DNA of 64,000 nt from Gammaproteobacteria bacterium (GTDB taxonomy: Bacteria > Pseudomonadota > Gammaproteobacteria > Pseudomonadales > Azotimanducaceae). The stretch lies in the NCBI GenBank assembly GCA_026709365.1, contig JAPOTD010000023.1, forward strand, positions 70,852 through 134,851, read 5' to 3'. Under the pieces are notes generated by a model. That model searched no databases. It was given only the letters and a program-made list of their open reading frames with translations, and was not told the origin of the DNA. A program made the translations under genes and the position numbers. Positions 39,323-49,328 of this stretch are shown here, piece after piece. Every line of letters begins with the position of its first letter. Position 1 is the first letter of the stretch.

Positions 39323-40513
39323 TTAAGCGGTTGCCGCAGCCTTGGGCTCGCGCGGCAGCCCCAGGCCCCGTTCGCTGATGATGTTCTTCTGAATCTGCGA
39401 GGTGCCGCCGCCGATGATCAGGCCCAAGTAGTACATGTAGTGGATCTGCCAGCTGCCATGGTCTCGCAAATGGGGGTTTTCACCGTAAGCAAGCCCTAAC
39501 TCACCCATCGCGTCGATGCCCAGTTGCTCCAGCTCGTGGCGCAGTTCGGTGCCCTGCAGCTTGACCACCATGCGGGCTAGGCCGGCGTCCCTTTGGTTGA
39601 TGCGGGCGGAGAGGATGCGCATGTCGTTGAAGCCCAGCGCCATCACCCGGCCCTGAATCCGCATCAGCCGGTCGCGGTAGGCGGGCAGGTCGATGACCCG
39701 GCGCCCGTCGATGGTCTCGCTTTGCATTAATTTGATGAGGGCATTGAGCCTCGAGAGCATGACGTTGGGATCGCCCAGCGAGTCCCGCTCGTGGCGGAGA
39801 ATGGCGTTCGCCACCTGCCAGCCTTCGCCCCGGGCGCCGACGATTTGCTGCTTGGGCACCCGCACGTCGGTGAGGAAGACCTCGTTGAAGTTGGCGGCTC
39901 CGGTCATATCGACCAAGGGCCGGATCTCAATGCCGGGGGTGTCCATGCGGAACAGCAGGAAGGAGATGCCTTGGTGCTTGGGGGCGTCCGGCTCGGTGCG
40001 CACCAAGCAGAAGATCCAGTCGGCCAGATGGGCGGTGCTGGTCCAGATCTTCTGCCCGTTGACCACCCACTCGTCGCCATCGAGCACCGCCGCGGTGCGC
40101 AGGCTGGCCAGGTCGCTGCCAGCGCCCGGCTCCGAGTAGCCTTGGCACCAGATCATCTCGCCGTGGATGGTGGGCCGAATGAATGCCTGCCTCTGCTCTT
40201 CGGAGCCCACTTCAAGCAGCGTCGGCACCAGCATGGAGATGCCCTGCCCGCCCAACCCCCGGCTCACTTGGGCGCTGGCAAACTCCTCGGCGATGATGCG
40301 CGAGATCAGCACGTCGGGCTGCGCCCCGAAGCCGCCATAGGCCTTGGGAATGGTGCGCGCCGCGTAGCCGTGCTCGATCAGCAGCTTCTGCCAGTTGAGC
40401 GCCTCCGGGGAGCGCATGCCCTCCCCCTTGGGGGCTTGGTCGCGGTGCGCTTCGATGAAGTCGCGCACTTGGGCGCGAAAGGCCTCGTACTCGGCTCCGT
40501 AGGACAGGTCCAT
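39323..40513 (-). CDS. acyl-CoA dehydrogenase family protein, large partner
   Basis: 396 residues. Clear motifs: WCQGYSEPGAGSDLASLRT (FAD and substrate), WVVNGQKIWTSTAHLADWIF, and IIGGGTSQIQKNIISERGLGLPR at the C-terminus. FAD-dependent alpha-beta dehydrogenation of acyl-CoA in a beta-oxidation-like pathway. First gene of a two-gene unit on the minus strand. The substrate cannot be deduced; no CoA ligase or thiolase is nearby. Confidence 0.92.
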   Translation of the reverse strand: MDLSYGAEYEAFRAQVRDFIEAHRDQAPKGEGMRSPEALNWQKLLIEHGYAARTIPKAYGGFGAQPDVLISRIIAEEFASAQVSRGLGGQGISMLVPTLLEVGSEEQRQAFIRPTIHGEMIWCQGYSEPGAGSDLASLRTAAVLDGDEWVVNGQKIWTSTAHLADWIFCLVRTEPDAPKHQGISFLLFRMDTPGIEIRPLVDMTGAANFNEVFLTDVRVPKQQIVGARGEGWQVANAILRHERDSLGDPNVMLSRLNALIKLMQSETIDGRRVIDLPAYRDRLMRIQGRVMALGFNDMRILSARINQRDAGLARMVVKLQGTELRHELEQLGIDAMGELGLAYGENPHLRDHGSWQIHYMYYLGLIIGGGTSQIQKNIISERGLGLPREPKAAATA

Positions 40514-40558
40514 GGGCTTCCCTATCTGACGATTGGCGGAATGCGGATGCTATCAGAA

Positions 40559-41985
40559 TCAGCCTTGGCGCAACGCCCCGGAGGTCAGAACCCCCTTCAC
40601 GATCTCTGGCAGGCGCTCGACAAGATAGAGCGGCAGCGACAGCAGCCAGTATCGGACTGGGCGGGCGGCGTCTTTGGTGCGAACGTCCGCCCGCACCTCC
40701 TGAAGGCTCGGTTGAGAGGCGTCAAACCGAACCGCCAGAGCGGTCTCCTGCTCCGCTGCGAACTGATGCAGCGACTTGAGGGTGCCGACTCGGCCAGCCT
40801 TCACCTCCACCGGCACGATCTGGCCCGCCAGTTCGACCACGTAGTCCACCTCCGCGTTGTTGGACCTGCCCTCGCGCAGCCAATAGGTGAGTTCGCGATT
40901 GGGTCGCCGGGCCAGCAGGCTTTGAAGGTGCTGGCCGATGAACTGCTCGGCGCTGGTGCCGGCGTTGACCCAATCGGTGGCCCCGGTGGCCTGAAGCGTT
41001 TCCCAACCGACGCCGCAGATCGCGTTCATCAGCCCAACGTCCAGAAAGAGCAGCCTATAGACGTTTTCCTTCAGGTCGGCCTGCAGCGGCAGGCCGGAAC
41101 AGGCGCTGTGCGTGACCTTGGCGACAACCCGGGCCATGGCCAACAGGTCAATGTCGCGGCGAATGGTTGCGCTCTGGTCGTTTGGCGACACGTTGCTGAA
41201 CTTCACTTTGCGGCCGGGCTGGCGGGCCGCGAAGTTGAACACGCGCAGCATCCGCGTCAGGTCGCGTCGCGCGGCATATTTGGGAAAGTCATCGCGATAG
41301 GTGTCAATGATGTTGGCGTGGACGCCGCTGACATCGCGCAAGCTGCCGGAATCGGCGAAGACGCTCACCGCCTCGGGCATGCCGCCGACGTAGTGATACA
41401 AGCGGAGGTGCTCCAAAAGGCGCTCATGGATTGGCTGCGGCATCGGGGTGCCCTTTTGCCCAACGAGGAACTCGAACTGGTCAATGGTGTGCGCAAGTCC
41501 GACCTTGCCGATGCCATTCAGGAACTCGGTGAAGGTCATGGGCCCCACATGGAGGTAATTTACCCCACCGGCATGGAGAAGGCTTGATCAGCCAACGTGA
41601 ACTCCATCAGTGACCCGGCCGCTAGGACGGGCAGGCGGGGCATTTCCTCAAGGAAGTACCGCAGTGACGCGATTGCGGCAGGCACGGCCTGAATCTCGTC
41701 GAGGAAGAGAATGCCTTCCGCCGACAATGGCGCATCGAGAATGCTGCGCAGCATGTTCACGATGGCCAACGGGTCGTTGCTGGCAAACACCTCACTCAGG
41801 TAGGGGTGCCGTTCCAGATTGATGGTGGACAGGCTTCTGCCCTCTTTCTGGGCGAGCAGTTCCACCAAGGTGGATTTGCCAACCTGCCGTGCCCCGTGAA
41901 TAATCAATGGCTTGCGCCGCCGGGTGTGCAGCCAAGCGCTAAGGTCCGTCGATTGGTGCCTGTCCATGCTTGGGACATACGCCAA
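40559..41985 (-). pseudogene. AAA+ ATPase with DUF4143 domain, broken by a frameshift
   Basis: Two frames make one protein. 41985-41560 encodes the ATPase part: Walker A IIHGARQVGKSTLVELL, Walker B ILFLDEIQAVP, sensor LAAGSLMEFTLADQAFSMPVG, then TAA. 41548-40559, in another frame, continues GPMTFTEFLNGIG and holds the DUF4143 nuclease-like C-terminus (AEVDYVVELAGQIVPVEVKA). The join lies around 41555-41575, where relatives read MPVGR.xYLHLGPMTF. These ATPases are common, often of unknown or defence-linked role. Confidence 0.85.
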
Positions 41986-42138
41986 AAGGGGCCAAAAGTC
42001 TATCTATGGTTATGATTTTTGGCCCCTGATTTCGTATCCCAAAAGTGGTGGCATTGGTCCTGCGCCAACGTCGGATTCGAAGGTAAGGCCGGGACGCCCT
42101 ATCCTTCCCCCCTTGCAGCCCCCCGTTGGTCGCCTAGG

Positions 42139-42354
42139 CATGTGGAGATCACTCACTACGCGGTGTCCTTGGGCCACCAACGCACCCTCGTTTACTGGAT
42201 CGACATCGACGCCTTGGTGGAATCGACCTTCCATCTCAAAGGTGAAGCGCTGGCGGGATACCGGGCTTTTGCCGGTGACGGTCTCTTCCGCCTGTCCATC
42301 GGGCTGGAGGATGCTGACGACCTGTGCCAAGGCCTTGATCGGGTACTATCCTGA
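42139..42354 (+). pseudogene. C-terminal remnant of a Cys/Met-metabolism PLP enzyme
   Basis: About 71 residues, VEITHYAVSLGHQRTLVYW then GEALAGYRAFAGDGLFRLSI and GLEDADDLCQGLDRVLS, match the last part of cystathionine gamma-synthase/lyase-type enzymes (pattern FRLSVGLEDxxDLxxDLxxAL). The PLP lysine domain and everything upstream are missing; the preceding bases belong to other sequence. It lies just upstream of the dUTPase gene and could contribute to its leader. Confidence 0.7.
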
Positions 42355-42396
42355 CCTTCGGCCACGCTGGAACCCACTGACCAAGGAATGCCCTTC

Positions 42397-43004
42397 ATGT
42401 CAACGGATCGACAGGCCATGCTCGACACGATGGCCCGCATGCAGGAAGCCCACAATCGGCAGGTGCATCCGGACTGGCGCACCAGGCGCTACGAGTACTA
42501 CCGCGCCATCTGGATCGAGTGCGCCGAGCTGCTCGACCACTTCGGCTGGAAGTGGTGGAAGAGGCAGGAGCCGGACTTGGCGCAGGTCAAGCTGGAGTTG
42601 GTGGACATCTGGCACTTCGGCCTGAGTGAGTTGCTGCGCGCGGATGCCGTCGAGCCGCAGCTAGCCCTGATGCTGGACTTAGCGCCCTCGGAAGACCCAG
42701 GCCCGGAGAGCCTGCGCCAAGCGGTTGAGGCATTGGCAAGCGCGTGCTTGACGTCCAAGGGATTCTCCGTCGAACGGTTCGCCGACCTGATGCGGGCGCT
42801 GCCGATGACCTTCGATGAGCTGTTCCGCCTCTACGTGGGCAAGAACGTGTTGAACGGCTTCCGGCAGGACCACGGCTACAAGGACGGCACTTACCGCAAG
42901 GCTTGGGCGGGCCGCGAGGACAACGAGCACCTCATGGAACTGCTCGATGGCATTGACCAGCCGGCAACGGCGGCGGAAGTCCTCTACGCCAAGCTCGAAG
43001 CCCG

Positions 43005-43029
<25 letters not shown>
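42397..43029 (+). CDS. dimeric (all-alpha) dUTP diphosphatase
   Basis: About 210 residues from ATG 42397, 9 bases after AAGGA. It belongs to the dimeric dUTPase/MazG-like superfamily: the metal-binding helices contain WIECAELLDHFGWKWWK and VKLELVDIWHFGLSE, and the late YVGKNVLNGFRQDHGYKDGTY is characteristic. It hydrolyses dUTP (and dUDP) to dUMP. This type is unrelated to the trimeric Dut usually encoded between coaBC and algC, a slot that is empty here. It converges on the macro-domain gene with a 25-base overlap. Confidence 0.9.
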
Positions 43030-43515
<486 letters not shown>

Positions 43516-43573
43516 TTAAAGTCGCCAACCCCGGTTTGCAACGCGGCGGTTGAGCAAGGACACTGCGCTGCCC

Positions 43574-44185
43574 ATGAACGGGCGCCAAACGAGGGATCGG
43601 GGCAGCGAGCGCGGCGGCGGCGCGGCGCTTTTGCAGGAACTCCGCCAGCGGCTGGCCGGCTGGCGACCGCAGTTCATCGGCACCCTGATGTTCATTCGCG
43701 ATCGCCGCCGGGTGCTGCTGATCCGCAAGAAGCGCGGCTTGGGCGCGGGCCGCATCAACGCGCCGGGCGGCAAGATCGAGGCGGGCGAGTCGCCGTTGGC
43801 CTGCGCGATGCGGGAAACCCGGGAGGAGATCGGCGTGACCGTGCGCCAAGCGACGCTGATGGCCGAGTTGCGGTTTGTGGAGCGGGTCGATCAGCAGTGG
43901 TACGGCTATGCCTTCGTCGCTTCGGACTTCGCCGGCACCCCAACGGAGACCGTGGAGGCGACGCCCCATTGGTTTGCCGACGCCGACATCCCCTACGGCG
44001 AAATGTGGGAGGACGACCGCCTCTGGCTGCCCCATTTGCTGGCCGGGCGCTTCGTCAAGGCCGATTTCCTGTTCGAGTCCAGCGCGGCGCTGGCCCACCA
44101 ACTGCAATGGACGGCGATGCGCCACGGGGGAATCAAGCTAAGCAGCCCCGGAACGCCGTCGGGCACGATGGGCGTTTCGCGTTAG
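43574..44185 (+). CDS. Nudix hydrolase, MTH1-like
   Basis: About 203 residues from ATG 43574 (a TTG at 43550 is in frame). The complete Nudix box is GGKIEAGESPLACAMRETRE followed by EIGV. GAGRINAPGGK and the LIRKKRGLG segment resemble MTH1/MutT-type 8-oxo-dGTP diphosphatases. The ~30 N-terminal residues are poorly conserved. It probably sanitises the nucleotide pool. Confidence 0.9.
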   Translation: MNGRQTRDRGSERGGGAALLQELRQRLAGWRPQFIGTLMFIRDRRRVLLIRKKRGLGAGRINAPGGKIEAGESPLACAMRETREEIGVTVRQATLMAELRFVERVDQQWYGYAFVASDFAGTPTETVEATPHWFADADIPYGEMWEDDRLWLPHLLAGRFVKADFLFESSAALAHQLQWTAMRHGGIKLSSPGTPSGTMGVSR

Positions 44186-44277
44186 CTGGGCTTCAACGAA
44201 CCGATGGTTCGCCGCGACCGCCAGATCGCCCAGATTCAACCCCGAGCATTGAACCGGTACCGGCCTTAGCCAGCGCG

Positions 44278-44365
44278 GGCTCAGAAAATATCGGAACCTG
44301 ACCAATGCGACGAGCGCCGAGTTTCGCGCAGCGAAACTCGAACGCACCCGCGAAGCGGGTGCGCC
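44278..44365 (+). repeat. palindromic intergenic repeat family A, copy 4
   Basis: GGCTCAGAAAATATCGGAAC, CTGACCAATGCGAC, then GAGTTTCGCGCAGCGAAACTC (a near-perfect palindrome) and the hairpin GCACCCGCGAAGCGGGTGC. It fills the gap between the Nudix gene and rph. Confidence 0.8.
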
Positions 44366-44424
44366 ATTGATGGTTGGCCCCCAACATGTTGAACTAGGCA
44401 ACAGTTCAGCAGTAGGAACCTCTC

Positions 44425-45126
44425 ATGACGGTAAATCGGCCCAGTGGCCGGGCTTTCGATGAGTTGCGCCCGGTACGCATCACGCGGGGCTTCACCCGCC
44501 ACGCCCAAGGCTCGGTGCTCGTCGAGTTCGGCGACACCCAAGTGATCTGCACGGCCTGCATCGAGCAGCAGGTGCCGCGCTTCCTGCGCGGCAAGGGCAG
44601 CGGTTGGGTCACCGCGGAGTACGGCATGCTGCCCGGCGCCACCCACAGCCGGGGCGACCGGGAGGCGGTGCGCGGCGCCCAAGGTGGCCGCACGGTGGAG
44701 ATCCAGCGCCTGATCGGGCGCGCGATCCGATCCTGCGTCAACATGAAGCGCTTGGGCGAGCGCACGGTGCGCCTCGACTGCGACGTGATCCAAGCCGACG
44801 GCGGCACCCGCACCGCCGCCATTACCGGCGCGGTGGTGGCCCTGCGCGATGCGCTCGACAAGGTGGGCGCCCAAGCCGCGTTCCGTGAATTGGCCGCCTC
44901 GGTGTCGGTGGGCATCTGGCGGGGCGTCCCGGTGCTGGACCTCGACTACGCGGAGGACTCAACGGCGGACACCGACATGAACGTCGTGATGCTGGCGTCC
45001 GGCGGCTTCGTGGAGATTCAGGGCACCGCGGAGAAGGCGCCCTTCGTTGAGGCCGAGTTCCTCGAGATGCTGAGGCTGGCCCGAAAGGGGGCGGAAGACC
45101 TCATCGCGCTGCAAAGAACGGCTTGA
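44425..45126 (+). CDS. rph: ribonuclease PH
   Basis: 233 residues, starting [19 protein letters not shown] after the first residues. [39 protein letters not shown] and [19 protein letters not shown] carry the phosphate- and RNA-binding residues. It trims tRNA 3' ends phosphorolytically. It overlaps pyrE upstream sequence by only a couple of bases; rph-pyrE is a classical pair. Confidence 0.96.
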   Translation: MTVNRPSGRAFDELRPVRITRGFTRHAQGSVLVEFGDTQVICTACIEQQVPRFLRGKGSGWVTAEYGMLPGATHSRGDREAVRGAQGGRTVEIQRLIGRAIRSCVNMKRLGERTVRLDCDVIQADGGTRTAAITGAVVALRDALDKVGAQAAFRELAASVSVGIWRGVPVLDLDYAEDSTADTDMNVVMLASGGFVEIQGTAEKAPFVEAEFLEMLRLARKGAEDLIALQRTA

Positions 45127-45128
45127 CG

Positions 45129-45779
45129 ATGAGCGCTGCCGAGCGGAAGGCCGACTTCATTGCCTCCATGATTCGCCAAGGTGTGCTGCGCTTTGGTGAG
45201 TTTCAACTGAAGTCCGGATTGCGCAGCCCCTACTTCTTCAATCTCGGCAACGTCAGCGGCGGCGCCGAACTGGCCGAGCTCGGCTGCTTCTACGCCGACG
45301 CCATCGAAGCATCGGGCCTTGATTTCGACGTGCTGTTCGGCCCCGCCTACAAGGGCATCCCGATCGCCGTGGCCACCGCCATCGCATTGGCGCAGCGAGG
45401 CCACTCGGTGGGGGTGGCCTTCGACCGCAAGGAGCCCAAGGCCCACGGCGAAGGCGGCAAGCTGATCGGCGCGCCGCTCAGGGGCCGGGTGCTGATGCTG
45501 GACGACGTGGTCAGCGACGGCGCCACCAAGGCGGAGGCCGCTGCCGTCATCGAAGCCGCGGGCGCCAAGCTCGCCGGCTTGGTAGTCGCCTTGGACCGGC
45601 AGGAGATCGTCGCGAACGGCCAAACCGCCTTGGAACGCCTTGAGGAACGCCTAGGCGCCCCAGTTCTCAGCATCGCCGCCCTGACCGACGTGATCGCTTG
45701 CTTCCGCGCTCAGGAAGCGGATGCGGTTAGCGAGAACCTAGCCGCCTTGCTCCGCCACCAAGGGCTGCATTGTCCGTAG
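45129..45779 (+). CDS. pyrE: orotate phosphoribosyltransferase
   Basis: 216 residues from ATG 45129, two bases after the rph stop. FGEFQLKSGLRSPYFFNLGN, LFGPAYKGIPIAVATAIALA and the PRPP motif VLMLDDVVSDGATKAEA are diagnostic. It makes OMP from orotate and PRPP in pyrimidine synthesis. Probably co-transcribed with rph. Confidence 0.96.
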   Translation: MSAAERKADFIASMIRQGVLRFGEFQLKSGLRSPYFFNLGNVSGGAELAELGCFYADAIEASGLDFDVLFGPAYKGIPIAVATAIALAQRGHSVGVAFDRKEPKAHGEGGKLIGAPLRGRVLMLDDVVSDGATKAEAAAVIEAAGAKLAGLVVALDRQEIVANGQTALERLEERLGAPVLSIAALTDVIACFRAQEADAVSENLAALLRHQGLHCP

Positions 45780-45783
45780 CGGA

Positions 45784-45984
45784 TTGCGCCGGCTGGAGGC
45801 TGGTGAATCCACAAGCCTCGATACCTTTGTCCGAGTCGCAATCGCTCTCGACCTTAGCGAGGGCTTGCTGACCGCCGTGCCTTCCTACGACATTCGCCCC
45901 ATCCAGCGTGTGGAAAACCGCGGGCGGGAGCGACGCCGGGCTCGCCCCAAGATCGCTAGCCAGCCGAGCTCCGGCGCAGGCTGA
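45784..45984 (+). pseudogene. C-terminal remnant of an Xre-type antitoxin
   Basis: 66 codons: LRRLEAGESTSLDTFVRVAI, ALDLSEGLLTAVP, then a basic tail RENRGRERRRARPK-like. This matches the recognition-helix end and C-terminus of helix-turn-helix regulators that pair with HipA-like toxins (RxEAGxSxxLxTxVRVxxAL). The first half of the HTH domain and any toxin gene are absent. It abuts the pyrE stop, suggesting a deletion fused the remnant to pyrE. Confidence 0.6.
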
Positions 45985-46124
45985 AAGGTGAATCTCCCGG
46001 GTCGCCTCGCCCAGACGGGTTTCGGTGGCGGGTTCGGCTCAAGTTGCGCCGAAAAGGCGAGCGGCTTTAACTGGACGAAAACACCACTTAAACTCAGCCT
46101 AAGCAACCAGCCTGACTATTGGAC

Positions 46125-46667
46125 ATGAAGCTGCTGACTGCCATGCACCGTCTCAACGAATGCGACTTTCGGGCCGGCAAGGTCTTCTCCCGCGCCGATA
46201 TGCGGACATTGTTCCCGGAGGATGGGCAAAAGGCGCTGCAGGCGGGCATTAACCGATTGGTGGATGGCGGCATTCTGGAACGGGTGGCCAAGGGGGTCTA
46301 TGTTTACCAGATGTCGCATCATGGTGACCGGCGGACGCTCGAAGGCATCGCCGCCGTCCTGCGACGTGGTGCGTTCAGCTACGTCAGCTTGGAGAGCGCC
46401 CTGTCGGAATGGGGCGTGATTTCCCAAGTCGCCATGCGCCTGACCGTGATGACAACGGGCCGCAAGGGCCTCTTTGAATGCAGCTACGGCATCATTGAGT
46501 TCACCCACACGGCCAAGCCGCTCATGCAGGCGTTTGAAGGCACGGCTTGCGATCCTAGCCGCCCCTTGCGCATTGCCGGAAAGCACAAGGCCTACCAAGA
46601 CTTGGTGCGTGTTGGGCGCAGCCTGCATCTTGTGGATCATGAGGAGTTGCGCGATGCGGAGAATTGA
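46125..46667 (+). CDS. abiEi: AbiEi-type antitoxin (type IV TA)
   Basis: About 180 residues from ATG 46125 (TTG 46119 also in frame). N-terminal winged helix: FRAGKVFSRADMRTLFPE, then INRLVDGGILERVAKGVYVY; the middle has AFSYVSLESALSEWGVISQ, typical of AbiEi/DUF6088 regulators. It represses the operon and counters the AbiEii nucleotidyltransferase. It overlaps the toxin gene by 14 bases. Confidence 0.88.
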   Translation: MKLLTAMHRLNECDFRAGKVFSRADMRTLFPEDGQKALQAGINRLVDGGILERVAKGVYVYQMSHHGDRRTLEGIAAVLRRGAFSYVSLESALSEWGVISQVAMRLTVMTTGRKGLFECSYGIIEFTHTAKPLMQAFEGTACDPSRPLRIAGKHKAYQDLVRVGRSLHLVDHEELRDAEN

Positions 46668-47547
46668 CTTCATCGCCCTCTCCGACCGGGTGACGCAGGT
46701 CGTGGACCGGCATCTCATCGCCGTCGCGGAAAAGGAAATTTTCCATCAGGACATTCTTTTTGCTTTGGGTGAGGCGGGACTGCTGAGCGGCTTGGTGTTT
46801 CATGGCGGGACGGCTTTGCGCCTGTGTTATGGGGGGGTGCGCTACAGCGAGGACTTGGACTTCGCGGGTGGGCGCGACTTTGACCCGGCGTCGATGCTGC
46901 AAATGAAGAAGATCATTGAGTCGCATCTGTCAGCGCGTTATGGGCTGACCAACGTGGTCAGGGGGCCAAAGTCCACAGCGGGAACAGGCGCGGATGGCAT
47001 TGCCGTCCACAAGTGGATGGTATCCATCGAAACGGCGCCGAAGCGTCCGGACATTCCCCGCCAGCGCATCAAGCTGGAGGTTGCGGATGTATCGACCTGC
47101 ACGTCTGACACCCTGCCGATCCTCAATCCCTACCCCAATGCCCTGCCCGGTTACGGGCGGCTTCTGGTCAACGCTGAGTCACTGCCGGAGATCATGGCGG
47201 ACAAGCTGCTTTCGTTGACCTCCTTGAAGTATCCCCGCTATCGGGACATCTGGGACTTGGCGTGGATGCATCAGAATCGCGTGTCCCCCGATGGTGCTTT
47301 GATGACCGCAAAGCTGGCGGAATACCGCGTTTCGGATTTTGGGGAACGAATTGAGAAGATCCAGGCCAATGTGCGGGAATTGACGCATTCCGAAGGCTAT
47401 GCGCAAGCCATGGGGCGTTTTCTGGCCGGCAGGGACTTGGTTTGGGCCCTCTCGGAACACGGTAAAAACGCGCAAGCCGATCAAGTCATCAGGCTCTACG
47501 ATGCGTTGAAGAGGGAGCCCTCCTTTTCCTTGGACGGGCCAACCTAA
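46654..47547 (+). CDS. abiEii: AbiEii-type nucleotidyltransferase toxin
   Basis: 297 residues from ATG 46654. The nucleotidyltransferase signature is LVFHGGTALRLCYGGVRYSE followed by DLDF. Later DKLLSLTSLKYPRYRDIWDL is also typical of the AbiEii/AbiGii family. Related toxins transfer nucleotides, in some cases to tRNA 3' ends, and mediate phage abortive infection. All key motifs are intact. Confidence 0.9.
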   Translation: MRRIDFIALSDRVTQVVDRHLIAVAEKEIFHQDILFALGEAGLLSGLVFHGGTALRLCYGGVRYSEDLDFAGGRDFDPASMLQMKKIIESHLSARYGLTNVVRGPKSTAGTGADGIAVHKWMVSIETAPKRPDIPRQRIKLEVADVSTCTSDTLPILNPYPNALPGYGRLLVNAESLPEIMADKLLSLTSLKYPRYRDIWDLAWMHQNRVSPDGALMTAKLAEYRVSDFGERIEKIQANVRELTHSEGYAQAMGRFLAGRDLVWALSEHGKNAQADQVIRLYDALKREPSFSLDGPT

Positions 47548-47672
47548 TCCCACAGCCATCCTTTGCGCCGGGACTGAAGAGTCGGCAGCCGGAACGAGCA
47601 TGACTGACAGACAATCGAGTTAATGAAGCAATCCTGCTACACTAAAGTCGTTTTAAGAGCTTCCAAGTTCTC

Positions 47673-47996
47673 ATGCCCACACCCCATCACCCACCTGCAG
47701 CAGCCCTTAGGGCGCTGCGGCAGCTCGGTGCCGACATTCGCGAAGCCCGTCTCAGACGGAACTTGACCATGCAGATCGTCGCTGAGCGCGCCTTCACGTC
47801 CCGCTCCACCTTGCAGCGCGTGGAAAACGGCGATCCTGGGGTGAGCATCGGCATCTACGCCGCTGTGCTGCACACGCTGGGCTTGCTGGAGGGACTGCGG
47901 GAAACGGCTCACATCAACAACGATGAGATCGGGCAAGCGCTGGCAGCAGCAGCGCTCCCCAAGCGCGCCAGGAGTTCGCGCCGTGGCCGACTTTGA
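47673..47996 (+). CDS. HipB-like Xre-family antitoxin
   Basis: 107 residues. The HTH domain is LGADIREARLRRNLTMQIVA then TSRSTLQRVENGDPGVSIGI. It ends with a basic tail (LPKRARSSRRGRL). It is the DNA-binding partner of the HipA-like kinase encoded downstream, overlapping it by 14 bases. Confidence 0.88.
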   Translation: MPTPHHPPAAALRALRQLGADIREARLRRNLTMQIVAERAFTSRSTLQRVENGDPGVSIGIYAAVLHTLGLLEGLRETAHINNDEIGQALAAAALPKRARSSRRGRL

Positions 47997-49233
47997 GGTG
48001 TGCGTTGCTTTCGAAGGCGAAACGCAGCCGGTCGGCCTCCTGCGCCGTCACTCCTCGGGGGTGCGCCGGGAAACCTACACCTTTGAGTACAGCGAATCCT
48101 GGCTTCGCCACAGTGGCCGCTTCGCTTTGGAGCCCCACCTTCAACTCACTGGCGGCGCCTTTGCGCCCCTGCCGAACCAGCCGATTTTCGGCGCCATTGG
48201 AGACTCGGCCCCGGACACTTGGGGACGCCGCCTGATGCAGCGCGCCGAGCGTCGGGAAGCGGCAAAGGCCGGGCGGGCAGTGCGCACGATTGCGGAAGCG
48301 GACTATGTGCTGGGCGTTGCTGATGTCGCCCGCATGGGCGCTTTGCGCTTCCGCCCGCTGGGAGAGCCCGCCTTTCAGGCGCCCGCCGAAGGCGGGGTGC
48401 CAGCCATCATTGACCTTCCGCGCCTGCTGAACAGCGCTCGGCGAATATTGCGCGATGAGGACACCGACGAGGATTGGCGGCTCATCATGGCGCCTGGCAG
48501 TTCCTTGGGCGGCGCGCGCCCCAAAGCCTCCGTGGTTGACCGGGAGGGTCGGCTCCACATCGCCAAGTTCCCCAAGGAAAACGATGAGTACAGCCTTGAG
48601 ACTTGGGAGGAGGTCGCCCTGCGCCTGGCGGAACGCGCGGGCATCGGCACGCCGAAGCATCAACTGGTTGCCGTGGCGGGCAAGGCCGTTCTGCTGTCGC
48701 GGCGCTTTGACCGGGAGGGCGAGGCCCGCATTCCCTATCTGTCCGCGCTGGCGCTGCTCGGCGCTGCCGATGGCCAGCGGGCCAGCTATCCGGAAATCAT
48801 TGATGAACTTGGGCGTTGCGGCAGCCAGACAAAGGCGGACGGGATGCAGCTATACCGCCGCATGGCGTTCAACGTGCTGTGCTCCAACGTCGATGATCAC
48901 CTGCGCAATCACGGCTTCCTGCGCCGTGATCGATCTGGATGGTCTTTGGCGCCCGCCTTTGACCTGAACCCCACGCCGACGGACCTCAAGGCGCGAGTCC
49001 TGTCCACCAACATCGACTTGGACGAGGGCACCTGCTCCATCGGCTTGCTGGAAAGCGCGGCAGGTTACTTTGGCCTTTCCTTGAAGCTTGCCCGGCAAGT
49101 CATCAGGGAGGTTGCGCAGACCACTGAAACCTGGCGCGCCGTGGCCCGCCAAGTCGGTGCCCGCGCTCAAGAGATTGAGCGCATGGCCAGCGCCTTCGAG
49201 CACCGGGAGCTTGCCGAGGCGTTGGCCTTGTGA
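47983..49233 (+). CDS. HipA-like serine/threonine kinase toxin
   Basis: About 416 residues from GTG 47983. HipA features: N-terminal YSESWLRHSGRFALEPHL, the glycine-rich ATP loop GSSLGGARPKASVVD, the catalytic NVDDHLRNHGFL and the AFDLNPTP metal motif. HipA kinases inactivate GltX or other translation factors and cause dormancy. The kinase motifs look complete. Together with the small HTH gene it is a type II TA system. Confidence 0.9.
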   Translation: MADFEVCVAFEGETQPVGLLRRHSSGVRRETYTFEYSESWLRHSGRFALEPHLQLTGGAFAPLPNQPIFGAIGDSAPDTWGRRLMQRAERREAAKAGRAVRTIAEADYVLGVADVARMGALRFRPLGEPAFQAPAEGGVPAIIDLPRLLNSARRILRDEDTDEDWRLIMAPGSSLGGARPKASVVDREGRLHIAKFPKENDEYSLETWEEVALRLAERAGIGTPKHQLVAVAGKAVLLSRRFDREGEARIPYLSALALLGAADGQRASYPEIIDELGRCGSQTKADGMQLYRRMAFNVLCSNVDDHLRNHGFLRRDRSGWSLAPAFDLNPTPTDLKARVLSTNIDLDEGTCSIGLLESAAGYFGLSLKLARQVIREVAQTTETWRAVARQVGARAQEIERMASAFEHRELAEALAL

Positions 49234-49328
49234 ATAAGCAGCTCATTTCGACGTGGCAGATCGCCTCGATCAGGAGGTCGCGCAGCGGGCAACCCTCGAA
49301 CTGAAGCCTGTTCCCTCGATCAGGGCGC

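Noticed and set aside
39791..41587. 598-codon plus-strand open frame opposite the acyl-CoA dehydrogenase and ATPase pseudogene
   Set aside because: It spans two unrelated minus-strand genes and an intergenic gap, which no real gene would do.
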